This document shows positions 21,681 through 29,179 of a stretch of DNA of 34,811 nucleotides, piece by piece. The stretch is from contig DATHJB010000067.1 in the NCBI GenBank assembly GCA_035316325.1, positions 1 through 34,811 of the forward strand. The letters run 5' to 3'. The notes under the pieces were generated by a model. The model was not told where the DNA came from. It was given only the letters and a program-made list of their open reading frames with translations, and did no database searches. This DNA is from Acidimicrobiales bacterium. GTDB lineage: Bacteria > Actinomycetota > Acidimicrobiia > Acidimicrobiales > VFJN01. Positions within the stretch are counted from its first letter, which is position 1, and the number at the start of each line of letters is the position of its first letter. The translations under genes were made by a program, and so were the position numbers.

Positions 21681-22700
21681 TCAGGTGAGAGGGGGAGCGC
21701 TGGGCAGGCGGTTGAGGGCCTCGATCAGGGAGCGGAACCGGCCGCCCTTGCGGACGTCGAACTGCATCACCAGGCGCGGCCGGTCGAGCTCGTCGCGGTC
21801 GGACACCTCGGCCTGCAGCGGCGGAGACGCCTCGATGCCGCCCTCGGTGCACACGTCGGAGAACTCCTCGGTCAGCTCGGCGATCTCCTTCGCCGTCGGT
21901 TCGGCCTGCAGCCGGACCACCAGCCGCCCGCCCACCCAGCGCATGGAGTGGTAGTTGCGCCAGAAGCCCCGCACCTCGGCGACGGCCTCGTCGACGTCGT
22001 CGGTGATCAGGTACAGGTTCGAGTCGCCGGGCGACACCAGCCCGCCCGCCTTCAGCTGCTCGTCGACGAAGCGCTGCCAGCCCTCCCAGTAGCCCAGGCC
22101 CTTCACGTCGAGCAGCACCAGCGGCGACGGGGTGGCCTTGCCGGTCTGGAACAGGGTGAGCAGCTCGTAGGTCTCGTCGAGCGTGCCGAAGCCGCCCGGC
22201 AGCGACACGAACCCGCTCGACTCCTTGATCAGCATGAGCTTGCGGGTGAAGAAGTACTTCATGCTCACCAACTTGTCGGAGCCGGCGAACAGGTCGGAGA
22301 TGCCCTCCTCGAAGGGGAGGCGGATGTTGATGCCGATGCTGCGGTCGCGCCCGGCGCCGACGTTGGCCGCCTCCATGATCCCCGGCCCGGCACCGGTGAC
22401 GACCATCCAGCCCGCCTCGGCCAGCTTGCGGGCCAGGACCTTGGCCTGCTCGTAGAGCGGGTCGCTGGGGTGGGTCCGGGCCGAGCCGAACACCGTGACC
22501 TTCCGGATCTCCTCGTAGGGGGCGAACATGCGGAACGCGGCCCGCATCTCCTTGAGGGCGTCGCGCGTGATCTTGAGGTTGAGCCGGTCGGCGTCGTCGC
22601 CGGCCAGCTCGTAGGCGGTGCGGATGATCTCGGCCAGGACGTCGCGGTTGCGCTCCGCGCCCGCCTGGTCGAGCAGTTGTTTCACGAGATCACGATCCAT
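21681..22700 (-). CDS. LOG family protein (TIGR00730-type, cytokinin phosphoribohydrolase-like)
   Basis: A 339-residue Rossmann-fold protein. Motifs: VTVFGSARTHPSDPLYEQA and GWMVVTGAGPGIMEAANVGAG for the nucleotide site, GINIRLPFEEG, then the family signature SLPGGFGTLDETYELL (PGGxGTxxE) with the catalytic Glu. The family cleaves nucleoside 5'-monophosphates to base and ribose-5-phosphate; annotation as lysine decarboxylase is historical. Compared with the usual 190-residue LOG protein it has an N-terminal helical extension of about 60 residues and a C-terminal one of about 70 (VVRLQAEPTAKEIAELTEEFSD). ATG 22700 is immediately preceded by a GC-rich hairpin, which may control initiation. Confidence 0.85.
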   Translation of the reverse strand: MDRDLVKQLLDQAGAERNRDVLAEIIRTAYELAGDDADRLNLKITRDALKEMRAAFRMFAPYEEIRKVTVFGSARTHPSDPLYEQAKVLARKLAEAGWMVVTGAGPGIMEAANVGAGRDRSIGINIRLPFEEGISDLFAGSDKLVSMKYFFTRKLMLIKESSGFVSLPGGFGTLDETYELLTLFQTGKATPSPLVLLDVKGLGYWEGWQRFVDEQLKAGGLVSPGDSNLYLITDDVDEAVAEVRGFWRNYHSMRWVGGRLVVRLQAEPTAKEIAELTEEFSDVCTEGGIEASPPLQAEVSDRDELDRPRLVMQFDVRKGGRFRSLIEALNRLPSAPPLT

Positions 22701-22729
22701 GGCCCGCCAAGCCTGGCACGTGGCGGGCC
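22701..22729 (-). terminator. GC-rich hairpin abutting the LOG start codon
   Basis: GGCCCGCCA and TGGCGGGCC form a perfect 9-bp stem with an 11-nt loop. On the minus strand it lies 15 nt after the Hsp70-like stop and directly touches ATG 22700. It may terminate the upstream gene, or hide the initiation region of the LOG gene. Confidence 0.6.
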
Positions 22730-22744
22730 CGTTGCCGCGCCTCC

Positions 22745-24514
22745 TCAGCCGGCGCCCATCAGGTCGGTGACGCAGCCCGTCCCCGCGGTCGTGAAGGCGT
22801 CCTGGGCGGTGTTGTCGGCGTCGACCTCGCTGATGTCGGCGGCGGTGAGGAGGTCGTTGAAGTCGGCGAACGACGCGCCCGCGTCCCGCGTCCGGTCGTA
22901 CATGCAGCCACACATGTCCTCGGCCGGGATGCTGCCGAGGGTCGCCGCCGCCGACAGGTCCGGCGAGGCGACGCACTGCGACACGTAATCCGCCCGGGCC
23001 TCGTCGCTCCACTCGCTGCCCGGCAGGGCGGTCAGCGCCGGTCCCTGGCCGCTGCCGAGGCCGCCCAGGTCGTCGCTGATGTCCTCCAGCTGGCCGAGGA
23101 TGTCGTCGAGCGAGGTGGTGTCGGTGGTTCCGTTGGTGTCGTCGGTGGAGACCGGGGGCCCACCGGGGTCGGCGGAGCCAGGGTCGTCGTCATCGCCTCG
23201 GGTGGCCGCGATCGCCACCAGGACCACCACCACGACCAGCAGCGCGGCCGCGGCCAGGTAGAGGTTCCGGTTCTGCCCGCTCGACGGGGGCGTGGGGGCC
23301 GCGGCCATCGGCGCCGGTGTGGGGTACGCCGCGACGGGCTGCGGTGCGGGGGTCGGCCGGGGCGGCGCCGGCCGGGGGTCGACCGCGGGAGTGGGCGCCG
23401 GCGTCGCCGCGACAGCCGCCGCGGCCTGGGGTGGGGCCGGGCGGGCGGCCCGCCAGGCGACCAGCGAGGCGCCCAGCGGGACCGCGTCCTTCGGGTTGGC
23501 GTCGACGGCGACCGGGCGGCCCAGCTGCTCGGTGACCAGGTGGGCGACCATCGGGATGCGCGACGAGCCGCCCACCAGCAGCACGGCGGTCACGTCGTCG
23601 AGCCCGATGCCGGCCGACTCCACCGCCCGCCGCAGCGCCACGATCGTCTCGTTGAGCGCCGGCCGGATCATCGCCTCGAACTCGTGCCGGGTGAGCCGCA
23701 CCTCGGTGTGCCGGTCGGGGAGCAGCACCGGGATCGACACGTCGGACTCCACCGACAGCGCCTCCTTGGCCTCCACGCAGTCCTGCCGCAGCTGCTGCAG
23801 CCCGGCCACCGTCGCCGGGTCGTCGGCGTCGAGCAGGGGGCTGTCGAGATCGATGCCCAGCACGTCGGACACGTGGCGGAGGATGGCGTGGTCGAAGTCG
23901 ATGCCGCCCAGGCGCTCGATGCCGTCGGGCCGCCCCACGATCCGGAACGACGTGCCCTCCACCCGCACCAGCGCAGCGTCGAAGGTGCCGCCGCCCAGGT
24001 CGTACACGGCGACCACCGAGCCCGGCGCCAGGTCGCGCTGCGCCGCGTAGAACGACGCCGCCGCCACCGGCTCGGACACGAAGTGGTCGACCTTCAGGTC
24101 GACGTGGCGGATCGCCTGGCGCAGCAGGTCGAGCTTGTACTCGCCCCAGTTGGCCGGGTGGGTGACCGCCAGCGACGCCGGCGACGACCCCTCGGTCGAC
24201 GCCACCTGGCCCACCACCCAGCGCAGCAGGCGGGCCATCAGCAGCTCGGCGGCGATGGGGCTGCCGCCCAGCAGGATCGGCGTGGGGTCGCCCACCCGCC
24301 GCTTGAACTCCCGGGCCACCCGGCTCGGCTCCGACACCGCCCGGCGGGCCGCGGCCTCGCCCACCAGCAACTCGTCGCCGCCGCTCCCGAGGTACACCAC
24401 CGACGGGATGGCCACGCTCCGGCTCCCCAGGGTGGCCGGCAGCGCCCGCCCGTCCCGGGCGATGGCCGCCGCTGTGTACGTCGTCCCCAGGTCGACGCCG
24501 AGGTGATAGGTCAT
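22745..24514 (-). CDS. Membrane-anchored Hsp70-like ATPase with a cysteine-containing outer domain
   Basis: A 589-residue protein. Residues 1-355 are an Hsp70/actin-fold ATPase domain: phosphate-1 GVDLGTTYTAAA (6-17), connect-1 SEPVAAASFYA, phosphate-2 VYDLGGGTFDAALV (170-183), and adenosine motif VLLVGGSSRIPMV (311-323). The substrate-binding domain of DnaK is missing. Instead there is a Pro/Ala-rich linker (358-412), one membrane segment (418-437), an Asp/Thr/Gly-rich stretch, and a C-terminal domain with Cys514, Cys535, Cys537 and Cys581 (AEDMCGCMYDRTRDAG). The ATPase would be cytoplasmic and the tail outside. The role is unknown; I infer signal or force coupling across the membrane. ATG 24514 is fixed by the ATPase strand. 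It follows fbiC on the same strand after a hairpin. Confidence 0.8.
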   Translation of the reverse strand: MTYHLGVDLGTTYTAAAIARDGRALPATLGSRSVAIPSVVYLGSGGDELLVGEAAARRAVSEPSRVAREFKRRVGDPTPILLGGSPIAAELLMARLLRWVVGQVASTEGSSPASLAVTHPANWGEYKLDLLRQAIRHVDLKVDHFVSEPVAAASFYAAQRDLAPGSVVAVYDLGGGTFDAALVRVEGTSFRIVGRPDGIERLGGIDFDHAILRHVSDVLGIDLDSPLLDADDPATVAGLQQLRQDCVEAKEALSVESDVSIPVLLPDRHTEVRLTRHEFEAMIRPALNETIVALRRAVESAGIGLDDVTAVLLVGGSSRIPMVAHLVTEQLGRPVAVDANPKDAVPLGASLVAWRAARPAPPQAAAAVAATPAPTPAVDPRPAPPRPTPAPQPVAAYPTPAPMAAAPTPPSSGQNRNLYLAAAALLVVVVVLVAIAATRGDDDDPGSADPGGPPVSTDDTNGTTDTTSLDDILGQLEDISDDLGGLGSGQGPALTALPGSEWSDEARADYVSQCVASPDLSAAATLGSIPAEDMCGCMYDRTRDAGASFADFNDLLTAADISEVDADNTAQDAFTTAGTGCVTDLMGAG

Positions 24515-24543
24515 GTCGTGAAGAACCCCAGAACCGGTCTCAG

Positions 24544-24600
24544 ACGAGATTGCGTTCGAAAACCCGCGTGGAGCCGGCCGGCGAACGCAATTTCGCTCGT
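24544..24600. terminator. Long imperfect hairpin between fbiC and the Hsp70-like gene
   Basis: ATTGCGTTCG pairs perfectly with CGAACGCAAT; after a 4-nt bulge the outer ACGAG pairs with CTCGT. The 23-nt loop contains CCGGCCGG. It begins 2 nt past the fbiC stop (24603-24605, minus strand). No T-tract is present. Confidence 0.65.
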
Positions 24601-24602
24601 TG

Positions 24603-26975
24603 TCAGCTGACGGCGGCTTCCGCGCGGGCCACGGGACGACCGTAGAGCGTCGTGCGCTGCTCCAGGCGGCGCCCCAGGCCCTCCACGAGCGCACCCAGGT
24701 GGTCGAGCGACAGCTCCTGGCCGTGCGACGCACCCGCCGCCCGGGAGATGTTCTCGTCCATCAACGTGCCGCCCACGTCGTTGCACCCGGAGCGCAGGAG
24801 CTGCTCGGTGCCGTCGAGCCCGAGCTTCACCCACGACGCCTGCACGTTGTCGATCAGCCCGCGGTAGGCGATGCGGGCCACGGCGTGGACCAGGATCACC
24901 TCGCGGAACGTGGGGCCGCGGCGGGCCTTGCGCTGCAGGTAGATCGGCGTCGCCATGTGCACGAACGGCAGGCCGACGAACTCGGTGAAGCCGCCGGTCT
25001 CCTGCTGCAGGTCGCGGGTGCGCAGCAGGTGGCGGGCCCAGGAGTCGGGCCGCTCGACCGCTCCGAACATGATCGTCACGTTCGACCGCAGGCCCACCTG
25101 GTGGGCGGTGCGGTGGGCGTCGAGCCACTCCTCGGTGTCGATCTTGTCGGGGCAGAGGACGGCCCGCACCGGGTCGTCGAGGATCTCGGCGGCGGTGCCC
25201 GGGAGCGACTTGAGGCCGGCGTCCATCAGCCGCTTCATGTAGACGTCGAGCGGCTCCTCCAGGCGCTTGGCCCCCTCGGTGACCTCCAGGGCGGTGAAGC
25301 CGTGCAGGTGCATGTCGGGCACCTCGGCGTGGAGCGCCTTGGCCACCTCGATGTAGTAGTCGCCGTCGAAGTCGGGGTGGATGCCGCCCTGCAGGCACAC
25401 CTCGGTGGCGCCCAGGTCCCACGCCTCACGGGCGCGGCCGGCGATGTCGTCGAGCGTGAGCAGGTAGGGCGTGCCCCGCAGGTTGAGCGACAGCGGGCCC
25501 TTCGAGAACCCGCAGAACTTGCACTTGAAGGTGCAGACGTTCGTGTAGTTGATGTTGCGGTTGTGGACCCAGGTGACCGTGTCGCCCACGGTCTCGGCCC
25601 GCAGCTCGTCCGCGAGCGCGGCGACCGCGCCCACCTCGGGGCCGCGGGCGGCGAACAGGGTGACGATCTCGTCGAAGCCGACGGTCTGGCCCTGCCGGAC
25701 GCCGTCGAGCACCTCGGCGACGGCGCCCCGCACCCGGTCGTGCGGCGCCGGGACGACGGCGGGCGCCGTGACGTCGGCCCCCGAGTACCACGCGGTCGAC
25801 CGCTCACCGATCAGCAGGATCTCCGCCCCGGTGCCGGCCTTGGCGTCCTCCAGGGTGTGCTCCGGGAGCACCGCGCCCGGATCGTCGCGGCCCAGGCCCT
25901 CGGCGTCGGAGCGGTCCATCACCGGGAACCGCAGCTTGGGGTCGAGCCACGTGTCGGCCGCGCCCGTCCAGGCGTTGGAGTACTGCGGGTACACGGTGAG
26001 CCGGGGTGCCAGGGCGAAGCCGCGGGCCTCGGTCACCTTCCGCAGGGTGTCGAGCGCCGGCCAGGGCCGCTCCGGGTTCACGTGGTCGGCGGTGAGGGGG
26101 GAGACGCCGCCCCAGTCGTCGATCCCGGCGTCGAGCAGCATGCCGAAGTCGTCGGCCAGGTTGGGCGGCGCCTGCACGGCCACGTCGTCGGGCAGCACCA
26201 GGCGGGCGAAGGCGATCGCCTCCAGGTGCGCCTCGGGCGGGCAGGGCGCGGCGCCGTGCATGGCGGTGCCGGGCTTGGGCAGGAAGTTCTGGACGATCAC
26301 CTCCTGCACGTGGCCCCAGCGCCGGTGCGACTCGGCGATGGCCTCGAGCGCCTCGAGACGGTCGGCCCGGTCCTCGCCGATTCCCACGAGGATCCCCGTG
26401 GTGAAGGGGATGCGCAGCTCCCCGGCGGCTTCCAGCGTGGCCAGGCGGCGGGCAGGGACCTTGTCGGGCGCGCCCCGGTGGGCGTCGAGGTCGGGTCGCA
26501 GCGACTCGATCATCATCCCCTGGCTGGGGGCGACCTGCCGCAGCTTCGCCAGCTCGTCGGGGTACAGGGCGCCGGCGTTGGCGTGCGGCAACAACCCGGT
26601 CTCGTCGAGCACCAGCTGGCACATGGCGACCAGGTAGTCGACCGTCGAGGCGTAGCCGTGCTCGTCGAGCCACTGCTGCGCCACCGGGTAACGGGCCTCG
26701 GGCCGCTCACCCAACGTGAACAGGGCCTCGTGGCAACCCACCCGGGCGCCGGCCTTGGCGATCCGCAGCACCTGCTCGGGCGTCAGATAGGGCGCGTCGA
26801 GCCGGGCGGGCGGTTGGGCGAAGGTGCAGTAGCCACAGCGGTCCTGACACAGCTTCGTCAGCGGTATGAAGACCTTCGGCGAGTACGTCACACGGGTGCC
26901 GCTACGCCTGTCGCGGGCCACACGGGACCGGGCGAGAAGCGTGTCGAGCGGCAGGTCCAGGAGGCTGCCCATCAC
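24603..26975 (-). CDS. fbiC: FO synthase, CofG-CofH fusion (FbiC)
   Basis: A 790-residue bifunctional radical-SAM enzyme that makes the deazaflavin FO, the chromophore of F420, from 5-amino-6-ribitylamino-uracil and tyrosine. The N-terminal CofG half has the cluster motif CQDRCGYC (Cys43, 47, 50) and FTLGERPE. The C-terminal CofH half has NYTNVCTFKCKFCGFSKG with CxxxCxxC (Cys481, 485, 488), then CLQGGIHPDF. The two halves are joined near residue 400. Fused FbiC is typical of Actinobacteria; in archaea CofG and CofH are separate. Slightly shorter than the mycobacterial protein. GTG 26975 is chosen because TAGCGT lies 6 nt upstream; ATG 26972 follows at once. F420-dependent enzymes are therefore expected in this organism. 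Confidence 0.97.
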   Translation of the reverse strand: MMGSLLDLPLDTLLARSRVARDRRSGTRVTYSPKVFIPLTKLCQDRCGYCTFAQPPARLDAPYLTPEQVLRIAKAGARVGCHEALFTLGERPEARYPVAQQWLDEHGYASTVDYLVAMCQLVLDETGLLPHANAGALYPDELAKLRQVAPSQGMMIESLRPDLDAHRGAPDKVPARRLATLEAAGELRIPFTTGILVGIGEDRADRLEALEAIAESHRRWGHVQEVIVQNFLPKPGTAMHGAAPCPPEAHLEAIAFARLVLPDDVAVQAPPNLADDFGMLLDAGIDDWGGVSPLTADHVNPERPWPALDTLRKVTEARGFALAPRLTVYPQYSNAWTGAADTWLDPKLRFPVMDRSDAEGLGRDDPGAVLPEHTLEDAKAGTGAEILLIGERSTAWYSGADVTAPAVVPAPHDRVRGAVAEVLDGVRQGQTVGFDEIVTLFAARGPEVGAVAALADELRAETVGDTVTWVHNRNINYTNVCTFKCKFCGFSKGPLSLNLRGTPYLLTLDDIAGRAREAWDLGATEVCLQGGIHPDFDGDYYIEVAKALHAEVPDMHLHGFTALEVTEGAKRLEEPLDVYMKRLMDAGLKSLPGTAAEILDDPVRAVLCPDKIDTEEWLDAHRTAHQVGLRSNVTIMFGAVERPDSWARHLLRTRDLQQETGGFTEFVGLPFVHMATPIYLQRKARRGPTFREVILVHAVARIAYRGLIDNVQASWVKLGLDGTEQLLRSGCNDVGGTLMDENISRAAGASHGQELSLDHLGALVEGLGRRLEQRTTLYGRPVARAEAAVS

Positions 26976-26981
26976 CGGGGC

Positions 26982-26987
26982 ACGCTA
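26982..26987 (-). promoter_or_regulatory. -10 box TAGCGT of fbiC (leaderless)
   Basis: On the minus strand TAGCGT ends 6 nt before GTG 26975. The 80 bp beyond it is shared with the divergent aldolase operon. Confidence 0.55.
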
Positions 26988-27007
26988 CCGGCGGACGGGC
27001 GGTTCGC

Positions 27008-27033
27008 TTCACACCCGGTTCACGCCACTTCAC
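27008..27033 (+). promoter_or_regulatory. Three TTCAC boxes one helical turn apart
   Basis: TTCAC starts at 27008, 27019 and 27029, that is 11 and 10 bp apart. The outer two are extended to CTTCACACC (27007-27015 and 27028-27036), exactly 21 bp apart. They lie on one face of the helix upstream of the aldolase -10, and the last overlaps the -35. This suggests a cooperatively bound regulator. Confidence 0.6.
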
Positions 27034-27057
27034 ACCTGCGAAACATGAACCTATGAT
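27029..27057 (+). promoter_or_regulatory. Sigma70-type promoter TTCACA-17-TATGAT for the aldolase operon
   Basis: TTCACA (27029-27034; 5 of 6 to TTGACA) and TATGAT (27052-27057; 5 of 6 to TATAAT) are 17 bp apart. The -10 ends 8 nt before ATG 27066, so the mRNA may be leaderless. It is the most consensus-like promoter in the window. Confidence 0.75.
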
Positions 27058-27065
27058 CATGTTTC
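27040..27065. promoter_or_regulatory. Perfect 9-bp inverted repeat over the -10 and start
   Basis: GAAACATGA (27040-27048) and TCATGTTTC (27057-27065) are exact reverse complements around an 8-bp spacer. The element covers the -10 box and touches ATG 27066, a typical repressor site. The regulator is not identified; no regulator gene is adjacent on this side. Confidence 0.8.
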
Positions 27066-27725
27066 ATGATGTGGGGGACTGAGCGAGAGCAGCTGGCTGC
27101 CGCCAGCCGACGGGTCGGCGAAGGGGGGCTGGTGGTCGGGACCGCCGGCAACCTGTCCGTGCGCTGCGGCGACGAGCACGTGGCCGTGACGCCCACCGGC
27201 GGGGTGCTGGCCAAGCTGACGGCCGACATGATCACGGTGGTCGACCTCGACGGCAAGCACGTCGACGGCGAGCTGGCACCGACCTCCGAGGTGCCGCTGC
27301 ACCTGGGCGTCTACGCCGACCAGCCCGACGCCCGGGCCGTGGCCCACGCCCACGCGCTGGCGTCGACCGCGGTGTCGTGCACGCACGACGAGCTGCCGGC
27401 CATCCACTACACGATCCTCCAGCTGGGCGGGCCGGTACGGGTGGCGCCCTACGCCACCTTCGGCTCCGAGGAGCTGGCCGCCAACGTCACCGCGGCGCTC
27501 GCGGGCCGCAACGCCGCGCTCATGCAGAACCACGGCTCGGTGGCCTACGGGCGCTCGCTCGACGAGGCCTGCGAACGCCTCGAGCTGCTGGAGTGGCTGG
27601 CGGAGCTCTACTCCCGGTCGGTCGCCCTGGGCACACCGCGGATCCTGTCCGACAAGGAACTGGAGGCCGTGATCATGGCCGCCATCGCCAACAAGTACGG
27701 CGCGATCCGGAAGGCGGACGGCTGA
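27066..27725 (+). CDS. Class II aldolase/adducin family protein (FucA/AraD-like)
   Basis: A 219-residue zinc aldolase or epimerase. GTAGNLSVR at 25-33 is the phosphate/backbone-binding Asn motif, TSEVPLHLGVY provides the catalytic Glu75, AVAHAHALAS the zinc ligands His94 and His96, and MQNHGSVAYG the third zinc ligand His156. These positions nearly coincide with those of E. coli fuculose-1-phosphate aldolase (Glu73, His92, His94, His155). It would split or epimerise a phosphorylated sugar, typically giving DHAP plus an aldehyde. ATG 27066 is followed in frame by ATG 27069. First gene of a coupled operon: its TGA overlaps the ATG of the aminotransferase (TGATG at 27723-27727). Confidence 0.9.
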   Translation: MMWGTEREQLAAASRRVGEGGLVVGTAGNLSVRCGDEHVAVTPTGGVLAKLTADMITVVDLDGKHVDGELAPTSEVPLHLGVYADQPDARAVAHAHALASTAVSCTHDELPAIHYTILQLGGPVRVAPYATFGSEELAANVTAALAGRNAALMQNHGSVAYGRSLDEACERLELLEWLAELYSRSVALGTPRILSDKELEAVIMAAIANKYGAIRKADG

Positions 27726-29179
27726 TGGGCGACCCGACCCGCGAGCACGAGTACGGCATCACCGACTGGCCGGACATCGACGACATCGTCAAGCGCTGCG
27801 ACGCCCTCGTCGCCACGCCGCCCCGGCCCCTGCGGCGCGACCGCATGGAGGCCTACCTCTCCTGGTTCGACACCCACTGCGCCGGCTCGAAGGCCGCGGC
27901 GGACGAGGCCCAGCAGGTCATCCCCGGCGGCGTCCAGCACAACCTGGCCTTCAACCACCCGTTCGCCCTCGCCGTCGAGAAGGCCGAGGGCGCCTACCTG
28001 TGGGACGTCGACGGCAACCGCTACATCGACTTCCTCCAGGCCGGCGGCCCCACCGTGCTGGGCAGCAACTACGCCCCGGTGCGCGAGAAGGTGATCGAGC
28101 TGCTGCAGACGTGCGGGCCGGTCACCGGTCTGTTCCACGACTACGAGCTGAAGCTGGCCCGCCTCATCCACGACTTCATGCCCGCCGTCGAGCAGTTCCG
28201 CATGCTGGGCAGCGGCACCGAGAGCGTGATGGCGGCGCTGCGGGCCGCGCGGGCCTACACCGGCCACGAGCACGTGGTGAAGGTGGGCGGCGGCTACCAC
28301 GGCTGGAGCGACCAGGTGGTGTACGCCCTGCGGCTGCCCGGCACCGGCGCCCTCGACGCGACCGGCATCCCGCCCGACAACCTGGCCCGCACCCACGAGT
28401 TCTTCCCCCACGACGTCGACGAGCTGCGGTCGGTGCTGGAGGCCAACCGCGACAAGGGCGGCACCGCGGCGCTGATCGTCGAGCCCGTCGGCCCCGAGAG
28501 CGGTGTGCGGCCGGTGCCGTACGACTTCGCCGCGCAGGCCCGGGAGCTGTGCGACGAGTTCGGGGCGCTGCTGATCTTCGACGAGGTGGTCACCGGGTTC
28601 CGGCTCGGCCTCGGCGGCGCCCAGGGCTACTTCGGCGTGCGGCCCGACCTGACCGTGTTCGGCAAGTGCGTCGCCGGTGGCTATCCGGCGGCCGGGGGCG
28701 TCGGGGGCAGCCAGGACGTGATGTCGGTGTTCGCCGGCGGGCTGTCGTCGAAGGGCGTGAAGGTGCTGGTGGGCGGCACACTGTCGGCCAACCCGCTGAG
28801 CTGCGCCGCCGGCTACCACTCGCTGCTGGAGATGGAGCGCACCGGGGCGCCGGTGCTGGCGGGCCGGGCCGGCGACCGGCTGCGGGCCGGGCTGGAGCAG
28901 CTGATCGGGCGCTACGACCTGCCCTACGTCACCTACAACTTCGGGTCGATCGTGCACCTGCACACCTCGGGGGTGCTGCAGCTCGACCTGCGCGACCCGG
29001 CGGCGTTCGGCGAGGTCGGCCCCCGGCGTCACATGCTCGAGGAGATGGGCGCGGCGTTCGCCGCCGAGGGGATGATCACCCTCGCCGGCAGCCGGCTGTA
29101 CACGAGCATGGCCGACACCGACGAGGTGGTCGACGACGCTCTGAGCCGCTTCGACCGCGTCTTCTCCGGCGTGGGATGA
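27725..29179 (+). CDS. Class III aminotransferase (glutamate-1-semialdehyde aminomutase-like)
   Basis: A 484-residue fold-type I PLP enzyme. IPGGVQHNLAFNHPFA (66-81) and AYLWDVDGNRYIDFLQAGGPTVLG are the class III N-terminal motifs. LGSGTESVMAALRAARAYTGHEHVVKVGGGYHGW (161-194) strongly resembles glutamate-1-semialdehyde 2,1-aminomutase. Asp286 in LLIFDEVVTGFR binds the pyridine nitrogen, and Lys314 in FGKCVAGGYPAAG holds PLP. The first 55 residues are an extension beyond the normal start of the fold. Because it sits between an aldolase and a sugar kinase, a haem role is unlikely; I infer removal or shift of an amino group on a small amino-sugar or amino-alcohol. It is coupled at both ends: TGATG with the aldolase and ATGA with the kinase. 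Confidence 0.85.
   Translation: MGDPTREHEYGITDWPDIDDIVKRCDALVATPPRPLRRDRMEAYLSWFDTHCAGSKAAADEAQQVIPGGVQHNLAFNHPFALAVEKAEGAYLWDVDGNRYIDFLQAGGPTVLGSNYAPVREKVIELLQTCGPVTGLFHDYELKLARLIHDFMPAVEQFRMLGSGTESVMAALRAARAYTGHEHVVKVGGGYHGWSDQVVYALRLPGTGALDATGIPPDNLARTHEFFPHDVDELRSVLEANRDKGGTAALIVEPVGPESGVRPVPYDFAAQARELCDEFGALLIFDEVVTGFRLGLGGAQGYFGVRPDLTVFGKCVAGGYPAAGGVGGSQDVMSVFAGGLSSKGVKVLVGGTLSANPLSCAAGYHSLLEMERTGAPVLAGRAGDRLRAGLEQLIGRYDLPYVTYNFGSIVHLHTSGVLQLDLRDPAAFGEVGPRRHMLEEMGAAFAAEGMITLAGSRLYTSMADTDEVVDDALSRFDRVFSGVG

Noticed and set aside
24515-24733. N-terminal extension of the Hsp70-like gene
   Set aside because: It would read through the hairpin and the end of fbiC in a Ser/Arg-rich sequence; ATG 24514 begins exactly at the first ATPase strand.
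24600-27056. An 818-codon open frame on the plus strand opposite fbiC
   Set aside because: The minus strand encodes FbiC with both radical-SAM cluster motifs; the opposite frame is low-complexity.
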